Source: Inia geoffrensis | Lineage: Eukaryota > Chordata > Mammalia > Artiodactyla > Iniidae | Reading direction: 5' to 3' | Length of the DNA: 64,000 bases | Assembly: GCA_036417435.1 (NCBI GenBank) | Contig: CM070899.1 | Coordinates: 149,620,237 to 149,684,236, forward strand | In this document: positions 19,606-32,235 of the stretch, in pieces | Layout of the letters: each line of letters starts with the position of its first letter | Numbering within the stretch: the stretch's first letter is position 1 | Notes under the pieces: model-generated | The model's database searches: none | What the model saw: only the letters and a program-made list of their open reading frames with translations | Told to the model about the DNA's origin: nothing | Program-made: the position numbers and the translations under genes

Positions 19606-22430
19606 ATTTGTGGGTTTTTTGCTTCCAGCGTTGCAAACAGTAACCCCCCCCACTTCCTCCTGAAAACGAGATTGTGAATTGAGCTCAGACCCTCAATGGA
19701 AGGATTAAGATGTAAATGTGGACCGCTAAGTACCAGGCACCTCCCTCTTTGGTTTCACATATTTCCTTTTTAGCCCCTTAACTAAGGGTTCCAGAGCTCA
19801 TTAGCAACTTTTCTTACTAACTTGTAATTTGGCCCCAAATTGAGAGCTTTGTGCCTCCTACCTCTGGAGTATTCTGATAGCAGGTTTCACTGTTAGCAGG
19901 CGTGTCTAAAGTTAGTTAGCCCTAACAGTACGGGAGAGTGGTCCTGGAATCGGGTTCCCTTAAGTGTGAACCATCAGAGATTCCCCACAGTCAAGGCTGC
20001 GTTACACACTCCGTGGGCGTCAGCAGCCCCAACGCCCGAGACTGCATGACCCTAAAGGAGGGAGGGTAGAGTGGTATAAAACAGGGTTCTCTAGAAATTA
20101 GGGGAGGTGGAGGGATGGGCGAGAGCAGAGCCCAAATTGAGACGTGCAGGAAAGCGAGTCCGGGTGGTGCTGACACAGCGGGCTCAGCCGGGCTCCCAAG
20201 CAGCACTGACTGCTCAGTCGGGACTCAGGGGTCCCTGGATGCCACACAGAAGCCAAAGGTGGGGCCTCTGGGGACCCAGCAGGAGAGACCCCTCTTCCTT
20301 GGACAGAGAGGACCAAGGATGAGAGCATTACCAGGAGATGAAAAGGTGCACGTCTGTCGGAGGGGAGTCTGCAGGGAGGGCCTGCTGACCACCGAGGGGC
20401 TCCACGCCTGCACAGCCAGCCGAGCATTGCGATTTGCCTGAACCCCGTGTAGTAAATGCACAAATGCCCTCTTATGTAGGGAAGCCGCTGCGTTACACAG
20501 GTTAGAGAAGGGGAAAGGACCAAGACCTGAATGTGAATTTAGAAGGAAAATGTTTCTCTACTGCCTTCTCTTCCATCCTTAGCAGGAACTATGAAGGTTA
20601 ACTTGTGACCAATGACTAAAGGAACCCGACTGGAGGCTTCTTGTGTTGAAACCACCAGCGGAAGGAGTTACACTTTAAAACTATATATAAACACGTTGCG
20701 TAAAAAACATGGGGCTCGTGAGAAACCGCTCTGTGATGTGATATGGTTTGGCCTTTATTCGGGTGGACAGAGGGCCTGGAGCAATTAGTTTAACAGAGCA
20801 AGAAACAGGTGGTTCAAAAGAGAAGCTTAAAGAAAGTCCTTTAGAGAGGCATGGGCAGGGTCAGGGGATAAAGAGGCTGCAGCACTCAAGGACTTGCAGG
20901 AGCCGGGGAGGGACAAGCCCCCAGAACCTGGCGCCGCTGTAGTCACAAGGATGCGGCCTCTGCCAAAGCCACGGCCCGCAGAGGGAGAGGACAGAAACAC
21001 GCTGATGGCTCCAGCCTCTGGCCACCTGACGTGCCCAGTGGCTGAGCCCAACAATAACCAGAGCAGGGGAGCAGGGTGGTGCCGTCCCTGGAGGGCCAGC
21101 CTCGCAGGCCGCAGAACAGATCTGGAGGGCCACGTGGAGAAGAGGAAGCACAGGCTGTCTCCATCATTCCAGAAGTGAAATCTTCCATACGCTGTGGTTT
21201 TAGAAAGTATTATTTTATTCCCAAGAGAGCATCGAAAAGGAAGGTACTGCCTGAGAGTGCCTACAAGTAGACGGGACACAGGGGACCCTAAAGGATCAAT
21301 GGTCTCAGGGCCAGAAATGGAAGCCTGGCACCACAACTGGTAGCCAGGTTGGGGGAGCACCATCGACAGGGCACCCAGGGGGAACGCACCCAGCTTTGCT
21401 GCTGGGAGCCTCAGTGCCCTGCTGCGTGCAGGCTCTAAGAGGCCAGTGAACTTGTGCTCTCTTAGACTTTATCACCTCTTAATCGTGGGGTCTTGGCCTC
21501 AGAGACCGGCCCCTCCTCAGGGGAGTACCTTCACTGACCACTTAAGGCAGTTATCGTTCACCCAAAATGCCAGGCTGCCCTTTCCCCTGCTGCCACAAGC
21601 CCTTCTCCGAAGCCAGCCTCTCAGTCCTGAGACACAGGTGACCGTGTGCTTGCACTTCCCCCTACAAGAGAAGATGCAGAGCCTGGCACTGGGTCCTGAG
21701 TATTTGCACAAGCAGAATGTTGGCATCAACTTGTGTGACAACACACTTCCTTGTTTCCTGGCAGCAGGGCCTTGCGTTATTGCTATGAGTGCATCAAAGC
21801 ACAAAGCTGGTGGCCCAGGACTAGCTGCATAAGGAAAGCCTCTCCTCCCCTCTCCCCTCTCTTCTCTTGTCTGCAGGCAAAAAGGCAAATATAATTTTTC
21901 TCCTTTCAGCATAGATGGAATGTTTTCCCTTCTTTTGGCCAAGGTCATCACCCGACACCAAGCTGTACCTTCACCACCAAAATAAACCTGTTTAACAGTA
22001 GAGTACCTGGATGCTGGCAGAATATAACTCAGCAGTTTAGGAGAAACCATTTTGCAATCGCCTCTGCCTGCAACCTGACTCTCATATGTCCATTTTTTTA
22101 ATGCATACTAAATTAAAAGGCATTTAATGCATATATGCCTTCCCCCGAACTCCTTTATTCTTTCTTTCTAGTCATTTTTTCCTACCCTGGATAGATACGT
22201 TGCTTTTTAAATCTGAGTATTATCAGCCCACAGTGATGGAGTGGTCACTGCCAAAGCAGAAAAGTCTGTTCAACCAAAGTGAACAAACATGGGCTATTGC
22301 ACAAACACAGGCTGAGCACAGGGAGAACAGATATGGCACTGTCATTCCTGTCCTGGAGCTCACAGACCAAGAAAATGGGACAGGCACGTGGCTGAATTAG
22401 TCAGAAGGAAGTTCCATACGAGGCATGAAT
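19606..22430. other. Intergenic sequence downstream of MRPS11
   Basis: About 2.8 kb without a gene that I can support. Open frames of up to 178 codons exist at 20.8-21.4 kb on the minus strand, but they overlap frames on the other strand in GC-rich DNA and match nothing I recognise. No clear SINE or LINE here. Confidence 0.4.
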
Positions 22431-23424
22431 GTTATTGGTGTTTGAGTGAAAGGATGATACCCTCAGTTCATCCCAGCAGGATCACCAGGTATCTTTAGGA
22501 TTGGAAACTGGCAAAGCAGCATTGCCCCAGGTTACCAGATATGGCTTAGTTGGTGTGGTGGGTCATGATAGGAAGACGAATGGGGGTAAAATCTTACCAA
22601 AGGATTGGGAGAAAAGGAAGGAGGCAAAAAACCTGTGGCCACACAAGATGTGATGGAGAAAGGGAGGTGGGCACGTAGAAGGCTGCAGTCAAGCTCATTT
22701 GCAGGCGATGAAGGTAGGTGTGTAGGCATCTAAAATAGAGTAGAAAGAGTCACTGAGGTTTAAGTCAAGAAACTATGAGATGTGGACAAAGAAAGCTGTC
22801 AATCTTGATGCTGAAGTCCCAAAGTGGGCATCAGGGCAGGGGACAGAAAAGTCTGGGAGAATCAAAGTCCCCAAACAACACAGAGCAGCCAGAGTACAGG
22901 AAGGAGTATATGGGTTTAGGAAGAGGGGAGTAACAGCACGAACTTCAAAAGAGAAGGACTGTCGGGAGGAGGTGGCAGAACGATGTCCCAGAAGGGAGAT
23001 GAGGCACTGGCCACATGCTGACCCGCATCCCTGGGCACTGGGGTGAGATGTGCAGAGTTCGGGAGGAATGGGGAGGAGTGTGGTGATGAGAGACTGTCTC
23101 TTCTCAGTGGAATCAAGCTCTGGGGACCACAGGAGCGGGGTGATGAGAGTCCTGGAGAAGAATGCAGGCTGTGGGCTGGGTTGGGGGTGTCCGGCGTGGT
23201 GACTTTGCAGATGCTGAGAGGGTGTGGAGAGAGATGAGGCTGGGGAGGGCCTGGAGGGGGCGAGGACAGGGACCTGCCATGGCTGTGGTCTGGACTGGAA
23301 CCTGTGTCCAGCGTCTGCTCTGCTTTCAAGCTGCTTTCATAAAGAATACAGATGGCCGGAAGCCATGAAAAGATGACCCTTCTTACAAGTAATCAAGGAA
23401 ATGGGAATTAGAATGCATGACCAT

Positions 23425-23620
23425 GGGCTTCCCTGGTGGCGCAGTGGTTGGGAGTCTGCCTGCCGATGCAGGGGACACGGGTTCGTGCCCCGGTCCGGGA
23501 AGATCCCACATGCCGCGGATCGGCTGGGCCCGTGAGCCATGGCTGCTGAGCCTGTGCTCCACAACGGGAGAGGCCGCAACAGTGAGAGGCCCGCGTACCG
23601 TTAAAAAAAAAAAAAAAAAA
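23425..23620 (+). mobile_element. CHR-type SINE
   Basis: Complete copy with a slightly short body (missing the GCGTCCGGA segment) and an A18 tail. TSD AATGCATGACCAT at 23412-23424 and 23619-23631. Confidence 0.93.
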
Positions 23621-23699
23621 TGCATGACCATCACTCCCTAAATGATGCTAATCCAAGCCACAGTGGGGATGAGCTCTCTCAGGAAAAAAGCAGAGAATG

Positions 23700-23970
23700 A
23701 GGAAAATAAGATGACCCAGTGTTAAATGCTGCAAGGAGTGCAAGGCTGCAAAGAGGCAGGGATGCAGCAATCAGAGAGACAGCAGGTGTGGCGTCTCAGA
23801 AGCCAAAGGGCCAAGCACTTCAGAAGAAGGGAACAGTCGGGGTGCACGGTGCGGTGAGAGGTCAGCTGGCAGGTCAAGCAAGGTGAGGACTGGGCAATGG
23901 CCATGGATTTGGCAATGTGGAGGTCCCCGTTCACCGAAGGGAAGGAGGGTGGAAGAGAGTCAGGATGCCA
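23700..23970 (-). mobile_element. L2 LINE internal fragment, antisense
   Basis: GGTCAAGCAAGGTGAGGACTG and GATTTGGCAATGTGGAGGTC are reversed L2 RT-domain words. Flanking 22430-23410 and 23970-24240 are purine-rich and may be more diverged L2. Confidence 0.6.
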
Positions 23971-24399
23971 AGTCTTCCGTAGAGGCTGTGTCATGGCAAC
24001 AGGGGTGGATGAGGAGACGGGCTGTCTCCCTTGAGACATGGCAGCTGTGAGTCAGGGTGTGGAGGACCCTGGACCTGAAGGAGGGGGGAGGGAAGAGGCC
24101 TCAGCAAGGCAGCCGGAGGCCAGGCCTCAGGGGGAGACAGCCAGAGTGGGGCTCCAGTGACAGGCGGGAACAGCAACGTCCAACTCCAGCAACGTGGCAC
24201 TGACAACGGAAACAGAACATCCTTGCAGTTGGTACACGGGGAAACTTTTTCTTTTTCTTCCCAATGTTCCGTAAATTGTTCTGAAATAAAAGTGCTCTCA
24301 AATGTAAATAGCTAGAGCCTCTTCAGAGGGAGATCTGGCAATATCATTCACCACTTGCGATGTATAGACCTTCACAGTTCCCTTCTAGGAATTTCCCAC

Positions 24400-24840
24400 A
24401 TGGAGCAGCGCTGTCCCTGCTCATGGATGTGCCCTGGAGCTGCATGGTCAGCACAGCAGCCACCAGCCCCGCGGGACTCTCCAGCACTTGCGATGTGGCG
24501 AGCAGGACCATGACTGAGGAATTGGCAGTTCGGTTTTATCTAGTTCAAATTCACTGAAATGGGGAGGGGGAGGGGTGAGCTATGGGAGGGCGAGGGAGGG
24601 GCATGGACATATATATACTAACAAACGTAAGGTAAATAGCTAATGGGAAGCAGCCGCTTGGCACAGGGATATCAGCTCGGTGCTTTGTGACTGCCTGGAG
24701 GGGTGGGATAGGGAGAGAAGGAAGGAGGGAGACGCAAGAGGGAAGAAATATGTGAACGTCTGTATATATATAACTGATTCACTTTGTTATAAAGTAGAAA
24801 CTGACACACTATTGTAGAGCAATTTTAACCCAATAAAGAT

Positions 24841-24873
<33 letters not shown>

Positions 24874-25092
24874 AGTAAGCTACAAGGATATATTGTACAA
24901 CATGGGGTATGTAGCAAATATTTTATAATAACTATAAATGGAATATAACCTTTAAAAATTGTGAATCACTATATTGTACTCCTGTAACATATAATATTGT
25001 ATATCAACTAAAAAAAAAAAAAAAAAAAATTCACTGAAATGTAAGTATGGCATGTGGCTGGTGGCTACTGTATATCGGACAGCGCAGCGGAG
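24400..25092. mobile_element. hAT-type MER relic split by an L1
   Basis: Left half 24400-24546 (GCGCTGTCCCTGCTCATGG, CACTTGCGATGTGGCGAGCA, TGACTGAGGAATTGGCAG) and right half 25042-25092 (GCATGTGGCTGGTGGCTACT, ATCGGACAGCGCAG) make one element with the L1 at 24562-25026 removed. Confidence 0.7.
24562..25026 (+). mobile_element. L1 3' end carrying a second L1 3' end inside one TSD
   Basis: The first part ends GTAGAGCAATTTTAACCC, AATAAAGATGTTAAATAAATA. The second, from about 24875, runs GCTACAAGGATATATTGTAC to TATATCAACTAAAAAA, an independent L1 terminus. The perfect 15-bp TSD AAATTCACTGAAATG (24547-24561, 25027-25041) encloses both. (AAAT)n lies at 24845-24873. Confidence 0.85.
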
Positions 25093-25094
25093 AT

Positions 25095-25485
25095 AGACTC
25101 TCACGCGGTTGGGAATAGGCAGAGGTATATACTCACTGAGGCACAGCGAGCAACGGAAGAAGGTTGGAACCTAAATGTCCATCAACAGGGCACTAGCCAA
25201 GGAAATTACAGGCCATCCGGATAATGGAATGTTAGCCCTGAAACAAGCCAAGATGTATTGCTAAGTGAAAAACGGGGGTTGGGGGGCGGGACAGGCAAGA
25301 CAGTACAGAGTACAGTCATGAACTGCTGTAGAAAAGGACAGGATATGTGTACATAAATGTGGATGCACTGACTATCTGGAAAGACATACCCCAAATGGGA
25401 GCATTCCCTCCAGGGAGAGAAACTCAGTGACTGGGTAACAGGCAGAAAGAAGATTTTTTACCTTTTCCACCTTCAGAAGAGGGTG
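25095..25485 (+). mobile_element. Ancient L1 fragment
   Basis: AACCTAAATGTCCATCAACA and CCGGATAATGGAATGTTAG are ORF2 C-terminal L1 words, followed by a decayed UTR. Confidence 0.65.
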
Positions 25486-25494
25486 CCATGTACA

Positions 25495-25701
25495 GCTGAC
25501 CCTTGAACAACGCCGGGGTTAGGGGCGCCCACCCTGCATGCAGTGCAAATCCACGTATAACTTAACAGTGACCCTCCGCATCCATGGTTACGCATCCACG
25601 GATTCAACCTTGGGTGTCGTAGTACTGAACGGATTTAGTGAAAAAAATCCACATAGAAGTGGACCCTCACAAATCAAGCCTGTGTTGTTCAAGGGTCAGT
25701 T
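25495..25701. mobile_element. Tigger/mariner-type MITE (MER2-like)
   Basis: Inverted termini: CAGCTGACCCTTGAACAACG at the left, and at the right the reverse of CAACTGACCCTTGAACAACA. About 207 bp, non-coding, with GTTAGGGGCGCCC and CCACGGATTCAACC inside. Confidence 0.8.
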
Positions 25702-26935
25702 GTCCATGCTGTTGCTTATTCAGGTTAATTAATGAATCAATTAAAATAAAAATAGAAATAAAAAACTGGTTTATAAGAAATGCGTAGAAGCTGCAGAGTC
25801 AGGCACTATGTAAATTATCTCAAGTGGGCAGATCACATTTTTTCAATAGACATTTTGACACACACAGATCTGTAACACCCCCCCACGCTGCAGCTGGCCC
25901 AGTATTTGGGGGAGGACTTCTGACTTGGCTCTGAAATTTGTTCTGGTAATCAATCAATCTGGCTTCTCCCCTCTGCCCACCCAGGTTCAAATTAAATTGT
26001 ACACATGCTCTGTGATTCAGCCTAACAAGTCTGGCCAGAAAAGTTGGCCTCAGTGTCATTGTTGCTTGGCTGGAAGGAAGGGGCAGACAGAGCACAGCGC
26101 CCCGTTTCCATAGTGCCCTGTGGCAGCTTAACCACCTTGGATTTGCGTAATCCCCTTGAATGGAAAGGAAATGTCAACTGAGGGGCAGTGTGGTGTCACA
26201 GGGGGGCCCTGGCTGGCAGGACACCTGTTGTCTCAACAGGCTGTCAGCCACACTCCCGTTCCCCAGATGGACCTCAGTTTCCCCCTCAGGACCAAGAGGC
26301 GGTTGAGTGGGCTGTAGCTCTGGCACCCAGGAACCCACAGCTCCTTTGTGGCTGGGAGGACAGCACGGGTTCGGATGCACTAGCCCACACTGGGGGAGAC
26401 CGTCAGAGCTGCGGCACAGGCCTGACTGGATGCCGCGGAAATGCCCTTCACTCTTCTCCCCGTGTGCTCTCCCCAGGGCTCCATTCCCCCTGCCTGCTTG
26501 CAGTGGGGAGGGCCGGGGCTTTGGAGACACCCAGCCCAGGTTGGGACCCCGGCTCGGCATCAGTCTGACGCTCAGCTACTCCACCTCCACGGGACTGTTA
26601 GGAGCATTCGCCCAGACAGCTGTGTACCCGCTTGTACACAGCTGGTGCTCATGAAGGACGCCTCTGCGCTCTCCCTACACTGCTTCCTCGGGCTCCAGTC
26701 TGTGGGGTTCTGGCTGAGAACGGTGGTGGATGCAGATGCAAGCCCATTTTGCTGCCATTATTATTATTATTATTCCCAAAGCTTTCTTTCCTGTGATTTT
26801 AATCAGAGAAGGTTCTGATGGAGCCAGCCACCCATCCTCCTACTCCCTTAAACCCACTCAATTGTAGATTAAGCCGGATTGTTACAAATTTGCAGCCAAA
26901 AATTAAATTTAAAAGCCAAATGATTCCAGAATCTA
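25702..26935. other. Intergenic sequence
   Basis: No gene recognised. It contains a short (TTA)n tract at about 26757-26774. GC-rich frames at 26.2-26.6 kb are open on both strands and look fortuitous. Confidence 0.4.
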
Positions 26936-27300
26936 TCCTTCAAGAGCCTTTCTTCCATCCCTTCTTCCTCGAAAATCTATCCATACTCAGATAAAATATG
27001 TCTAGAACCTGGTAGCTGCCCTCAGCAGCTTCGAGGCTGGTGGGGGAGACAAACTCAGAAAAAATCCATTGTAATCCCGCAGGTGCTACCACAGAACAGG
27101 GGTGTGTGTGATGAGAAGAGGTATCAAGGAACACTTCCTGGAGGAGGTGACCTGAGCTCAAAATAAAAGTAAGCATTAGGAGGCAAATGCGGGGGATGAG
27201 GGATGAGGGGGGTAGTTTCTAGCAGAGAGGATGCACGCATGGACAAAGGGCAGGGGGCAGAAATGACAATCTGTGCCGTAAACTACCAGCAGTTTAGAAC
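26936..27300 (-). mobile_element. Diverged antisense L2
   Basis: AGGAACACTTCCTGGAGGAG, GTGACCTGAGCTCAAAATAA and GGATGCACGCATGGACAAAG resemble reversed L2. Confidence 0.5.
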
Positions 27301-27327
27301 CTAATGTGAGGGAGGAAGGGAGGCTGT

Positions 27328-27645
27328 AGCAGGCTGAATAACAGCCCCCAGAGATAACAGATCCTAACCCTGGAATCTGTATGTGTCACTTTATTTGGAA
27401 ATGGGGTCTTTGCAGATGTGATCAAGTTAAGGATATAAAAATGGGGAGATTATCCTGGATTACCTGGGTGGACCCTAAATGAGATCACATGTACCCTTAA
27501 GAAATGGAGGCAGCAGGAGATGTAACTGCACAGAGGAGGAGAAGGCTACGTGACCACGTTGGCAGACAAGTGATGCAGCCACAAGCCAAGGACCTACCGG
27601 AGCCACCAGAAGCTTGTAGAGGCAAGGAACAGGTTCTCCCCTGGA
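27328..27645. mobile_element. Ancient LTR-like repeat
   Basis: TTTATTTGGAAATGGGGTCT, TTGCAGATGTGATCAAGTTA, GATTATCCTGGATTACCTGG, GCCACAAGCCAAGGACCTAC and AGCTTGTAGAGGCAAGGAAC occur in this order in a widespread mammalian repeat that I believe is LTR-derived. The family name is uncertain. Confidence 0.55.
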
Positions 27646-30160
27646 GATAAGATGAGAGATGAGAGTCTGACAGAGAACAGACAGTCAGGACTGCTGTGCA
27701 GGGCCCATTCAGGAGCGGTTTACAAGGCAAAATTGCTCTCTGGGTTAAAGGGTGCCGAGAAGCCCCAGAGCTGCCACAGGGTGTGTCTAACAAAAGGGAC
27801 TGGTAGGGCTGCGGCAGTTCCCACTTCACACGCACACCCTGGGCCGGTGGCCCTGCCTCTGAGGGACCAACAGGGCTCCCCTCCTGGGCCTCTGAAGGGA
27901 GGGATGAGCCTCAGCCATTGTTAGGACCCCTCTCTAGCCCCTCAGCTGTGCGAGCGGAGCGCAAGCTGCCTCTGGGAAAGGACAGTCGGGATCCTGACGA
28001 CACATCCCTGGGAGCCGGCATAGCACAGGTTTTTGTCCTGTTGGGACCAGGATAATTGGGGCATTAATGGAAATGCATTTCTTACCTATTTTCTGTCTGA
28101 TTGAAAAGTACTTTGCAGTCATTTAGGGCCCTCACACCCCTATAATCAGAGCACATGTCGCTCAGACAAGGCAGAAAACGGGTCACCGCACAGGCTCCAG
28201 AGCCTCTTGGATGCAATAAGCAAAGAGTGCAGGCCCACCCCCTTCCTGTGCCCCACGAAGGACATCGCCAGCTCTGTGCAGACCCTCAGTGATGGCCAAA
28301 TTCAGCAGACAGGCTGAATTTGGACTATCAGGGTACAACTTTATTTTTCTCCCATCTCTGCCTTGCATCAACTATGTCAGAGCTCCTTTTCTGTACCCCT
28401 GAACCACCATCTCAGGAAGAGTCCATGGCCTTCTTTCAGTTTTAAGAATAAGTCTCATTTTGATAGTTCAACTCCCTTCCAGGGATCTAAAAGTCCAGTC
28501 AAATCTATTAGAAAACTCTGATCTCGGACCTTTCACAGCTTCTCCCCTCGCCCCTCTGTAGACCTCGTCTTCACTCCTCCAGGAATGGGATGAGGGAGGA
28601 TGGAATGAGGGTGGAAGTGCAAAGTCGTCCTGCTCTCTGTGGGGCTCTTTTGGCCAACACCGGCCATCACACCTTCGTCTTGACAGGCTGGCTCTCGTGT
28701 GGGCCCGTGGTGGGTTCTCTGGAAACAGTCCCCAGCCCGCCACCCATGCAGAGACCTCTGCCCTGGGCCTTCTGTGGTGGACATGGAGATGGCTGCCCAG
28801 ACACCCCCCCAAAGGAAGGGCCTGTTGCCCAGCTGCTGTCAGCCCCAGGGACAGTCACAGAGAGCTGTCACCCTTCCAACAGCAGGTCCACCGATGGCTG
28901 ATGGCGGCCCAGGCATAGGGCCTGGCCAGCTCTGACAGGCACCTTCGGGTCTGTTTAGGCCGCAGCACAGCTCGGCTTCCCTCTGCCCACCCTGCCTCCT
29001 CCCCTCCCTTCCATAGGGCTGCTCCTGGGCCACTCCCTAATAAACATCCCCACACAAGTATCTCAAGTCTGCTCCCCGGAGAACGCGCACGTGACCCCTT
29101 TAGCAAGAAGCACATGCACTCGGGCTGACCCCTCCCCACCCATCTCAGCTCCTGGCCCTATGGCCCACCCCACCCAGGGTGCTGCTGCGGGGAGCCCTGA
29201 GCCCCGTTAGGTGAGTGGGGTACCGGCTCCCCGCACAGTCCCCAATGAGCCACAGGGACCTTGGGGACGCCCCACTTATCCCTGCCCCACCAAACGCCAG
29301 CAGTATGGCCTACCCAGCTGCTGCCCTATCTCCCTTTGCCCCACTCTGCCAGCCTCCCCGCTCCAGGCTTCTCCCCGCTGGAAGCAGGCACCACCCTCCG
29401 TCTTCATGTGTATGCCCTCCCCACTACCTGTGAGATACCATCAACGTTTTGCTCCCAAGAACTCTCTTGAACCCTGCCTTAGAGGTGGCATGGAGCAGGT
29501 TCTGGTTTTCTGCAACTCAGTATGCTCCCAGCCAGGGCATGAGACACCACCCTCCCCTTCTGGTAGGGGCCCCAAACTCTGCAAGCTCTTCCCCCATCAC
29601 TTGACTTCAAAGCAAGGCCAAGCAGTCCTGGCTGTATAAAGCAGTCCTGCGAATTAGTTGTGCTTGCACTAGATTTGGAAGCAAGAAGAGAGGCAGAGAC
29701 CATGGCCTCCCCGCTGCTTTGGCTGGGGAGATGTTGGGTTTTTCGTCAGCGTGGAGAGGTGGTGGCGGCAGTGGCCGCGGCGGCGTCCCCATCTCTGGGT
29801 CAAAGAGAGGCAGTGGTCTGGGGTCGCCCATGCCCTCAATCACTCCTGACGCCCTGCCTTCCTGATGGGGCAGAGGCAGCAGCTCTCTAGAGGGTCTGCA
29901 GGGGTGTTCTGGGCCCTTCCAACAGTGCTGTAAACACTGAATTTCCAGTAACAAATCCTCTTCTACCTAAAACAGCCGAAGTGGTTTCTGTTTCCTGCAA
30001 CTGTGAACCTGACTGGCACCGGACACCTTTTCAAATTCCCAATCTCTTCCCTCGCCTGGATGGGGTGGCGATTGTTGGATTCGTCTTGCCATCTTTTAAG
30101 TCCCGCATGGATATGACTAGCCCTTCTCTTTATCAGTCCTTCTCATCCTCGACTGAGCAT
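27646..30160. other. GC-rich intergenic sequence
   Basis: 2.5 kb, nearly free of recognisable mobile elements. Many short overlapping frames occur on both strands, none with splice or family evidence. A GCG-rich patch lies at 29762-29790. Whether it holds a non-coding transcript or enhancer cannot be told from one genome. Confidence 0.35.
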
Positions 30161-30164
30161 GTGA

Positions 30165-30306
30165 AATCCTTGGGGACCCTTGTTAAAATACAGGTTCTGA
30201 TTTGGTGGGTCTTGGGTGAGGCCTGAGAGTCTGCATTTCTGACAAGTTCCAGGTAATGCCTTTGCAGTATTCCCACCCCAGACGTGCTGAAGAGCACAGC
30301 TTTAGT
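30165..30306. mobile_element. MER5-like hAT relic
   Basis: CCTTGTTAAAATACAGGTTC, GAGTCTGCATTTCTGACAAG and TTCCAGGTAATGCC match MER5A order, both ends diverged. Confidence 0.6.
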
Positions 30307-30729
30307 TTGTGAGGGTACTGAGCAACTGTGCTCCTCAGCTGGGCCTTAGCGGAAGTTCCAGGGCAGCAGGAAGAAGCCCCTTTACCATCCTGCATAAACA
30401 GGGCCTGGGCCAGGTGCGTGGGAGGCGCAAAGACGAGTCAGACACAATCGGGGCCTCCAGGATCAGTGAGCCATCTCCTACTGGGCACAGAGCCCAGTGG
30501 GCCGTGGGGACACAGCCTCCCGCCTTCTCCATGCCTGATGACTAAAGGATTTGTCCCGCTCCCCAGGTACAAGCCAGCAGTGCTTCCTGGTTGGATAAGG
30601 GTTTCTGCTCCTCAACAGACGAGCACTTTAGGAGCACAGTGGGGCAAGGCACTCATCCCAGAAGTGGACTAAGGAAGGAAGGCGCAGGGGGCTGCAGCTC
30701 CCGAGCTGGGCCTCTGTCCCAGTGACGGG

Positions 30730-31030
30730 GTGAGGGCATCATGGGTGGCGAGGAGCAGTGGAACCACTGCTGGAAGGCCAGGCTGGGTGGCATGCTCTGT
30801 AAACAGCCTTCCTGAGCCATGCGAGGGTCATGATGGGCAGAGTGGGGGCAGGGTCGGGCTTGGAATGCTGAAGGAAAGGACTGACAAGTGGCTGAGGCCA
30901 GACTGGGAAGGCCCTGCAAGGGAATTTGGGGTGCACCTAAGGATCCTGAGCAGGGCTCTAATCAGAGGCATGACAGCATCAGGAGGAGATGGATGTGGTG
31001 GCCCAAGGAGCAGAGACACAGGATAAAAGG
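30730..31030 (-). mobile_element. Antisense L2 fragment
   Basis: GGATCCTGAGCAGGGCTCTA, ATCAGAGGCATGACAGC and surrounding words correspond to the reversed L2 'animal retained 0.4-1 kb from the 3' end' segment. A SINE follows directly. Confidence 0.5.
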
Positions 31031-31038
31031 GTTCCAAG

Positions 31039-31246
31039 GGCTTCCCTGGTGGCGCAGTGGTTGAGAGTCCGCCTGCCAATGCAGGGGACACGGGTTTGTG
31101 CCCCGGTCTGGGAAGATCCCACTTGCCACGGAGTGGCTGGGCCCGTGGGCCATGGCTGCTGAGCCTGCGCGTCCGGAGCCTGTGCTCCGCAAAGGGAGAG
31201 GCCACACCAGTGAGAGGTCCGCGTACCGCAAAAAAAAAAGAAAAAA
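31039..31246 (+). mobile_element. CHR-type SINE
   Basis: Complete body, A-rich tail broken by a G, short TSD GTTCCAAG (31031-31038, about 31249-31256). Confidence 0.9.
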
Positions 31247-31739
31247 GCGTTCCAAGTTCACATGTCCTCCCACCAGCCCCGGATTATAGGAGCCCAGCTC
31301 CGTGGGCCTTATTAACTATCTTTTATAAACAGACCCATTCACTCAGCTGGCTTTCAGGTTTCTTCAAAAGCAGAACACTAAATGGAACACCAGAAAAGAA
31401 CATGTTGTCCATTTAGATCACACCAAAACCATGTGTTTTTGAGGGGCAAACGGAAAATAGCCAGTAGAGCACTCAATAAATATGTGTTGAATGTGTCAAA
31501 TGCATGAATGAATGTATAAGCCTAGAGCAAGCTGCCTTGGGCAGGGGCGGGGGGGCGGTCCAGGGGAGTCCAGGTCTGCCCTGATCACAGGCCGTGCGGC
31601 ACTGGGCAGCCTGTTCCTTGAGACCATCACCCTGCTCCGGCACACCCGGTCCAGATTCACTGAAGTGCTGACTGATCACTAGAAGTTTACAGATCTCTTT
31701 GCTGACATGACATCTTGACTTAGTATGGCCAAAATAAAA

Positions 31740-32235
31740 CTCTTGATTCTCATCCCCTCCCCAGAAACCCTTTCCCTCTCCCAGTCTAACGTAAGGTAGC
31801 TAATGAAACCACTTACCCAGTTCCGGCCAAAAAACTTTGGATGCATCCTGGATTTCTTTGTCTTACCTCTACGGGGAACTCATTAGCTGGTCCAGCTGGC
31901 CCTACCTCCAAAATATGTCCCCATCTGACCACCTCTCACCATGTCTACTGCTACACATGTCTACTGTCTTGTCTGGCCTGTTGTCTTGGCCTCCTAAGTG
32001 ACCTCCCTGTTTCCTACCACCCCTTCCCCTGAGCACAGCCCATTTTCCATGCAGCAGCCAGAGGGATATTTTTAAAACATAAACCAGATAATGTCACTTG
32101 TTTATCAGTTTCCTAGTGTATGTTCTGTCTTGTCTGCTAGAATGGAACTCCATGAAGGCAGGGACTTGTGGATTTGCAGTGCCCAGGGCCTAAGAAAGTG
32201 CTCAGTAAACACCTGTAAATCTCACCGAATGAAGG
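31740..32235 (+). mobile_element. L2 LINE 3' end
   Basis: GCAGCAGCCAGAGGGATATT, AAAACATAAACCAGATAATG, TAGAATGGAACTCCATGAAG, GCAGGGACTTGTGGATTTG and AGTGCTCAGTAAACACC are the L2 3' consensus in order. Confidence 0.85.

Noticed and set aside
20827..21363. 178-codon minus-strand frame
   Set aside because: GC-rich DNA with several long overlapping frames on both strands, no recognised domain and no splice or start context.
28468..30700. Numerous 60-140-codon frames
   Set aside because: Frames overlap on both strands in GC-rich sequence, as expected by chance. No family resemblance.
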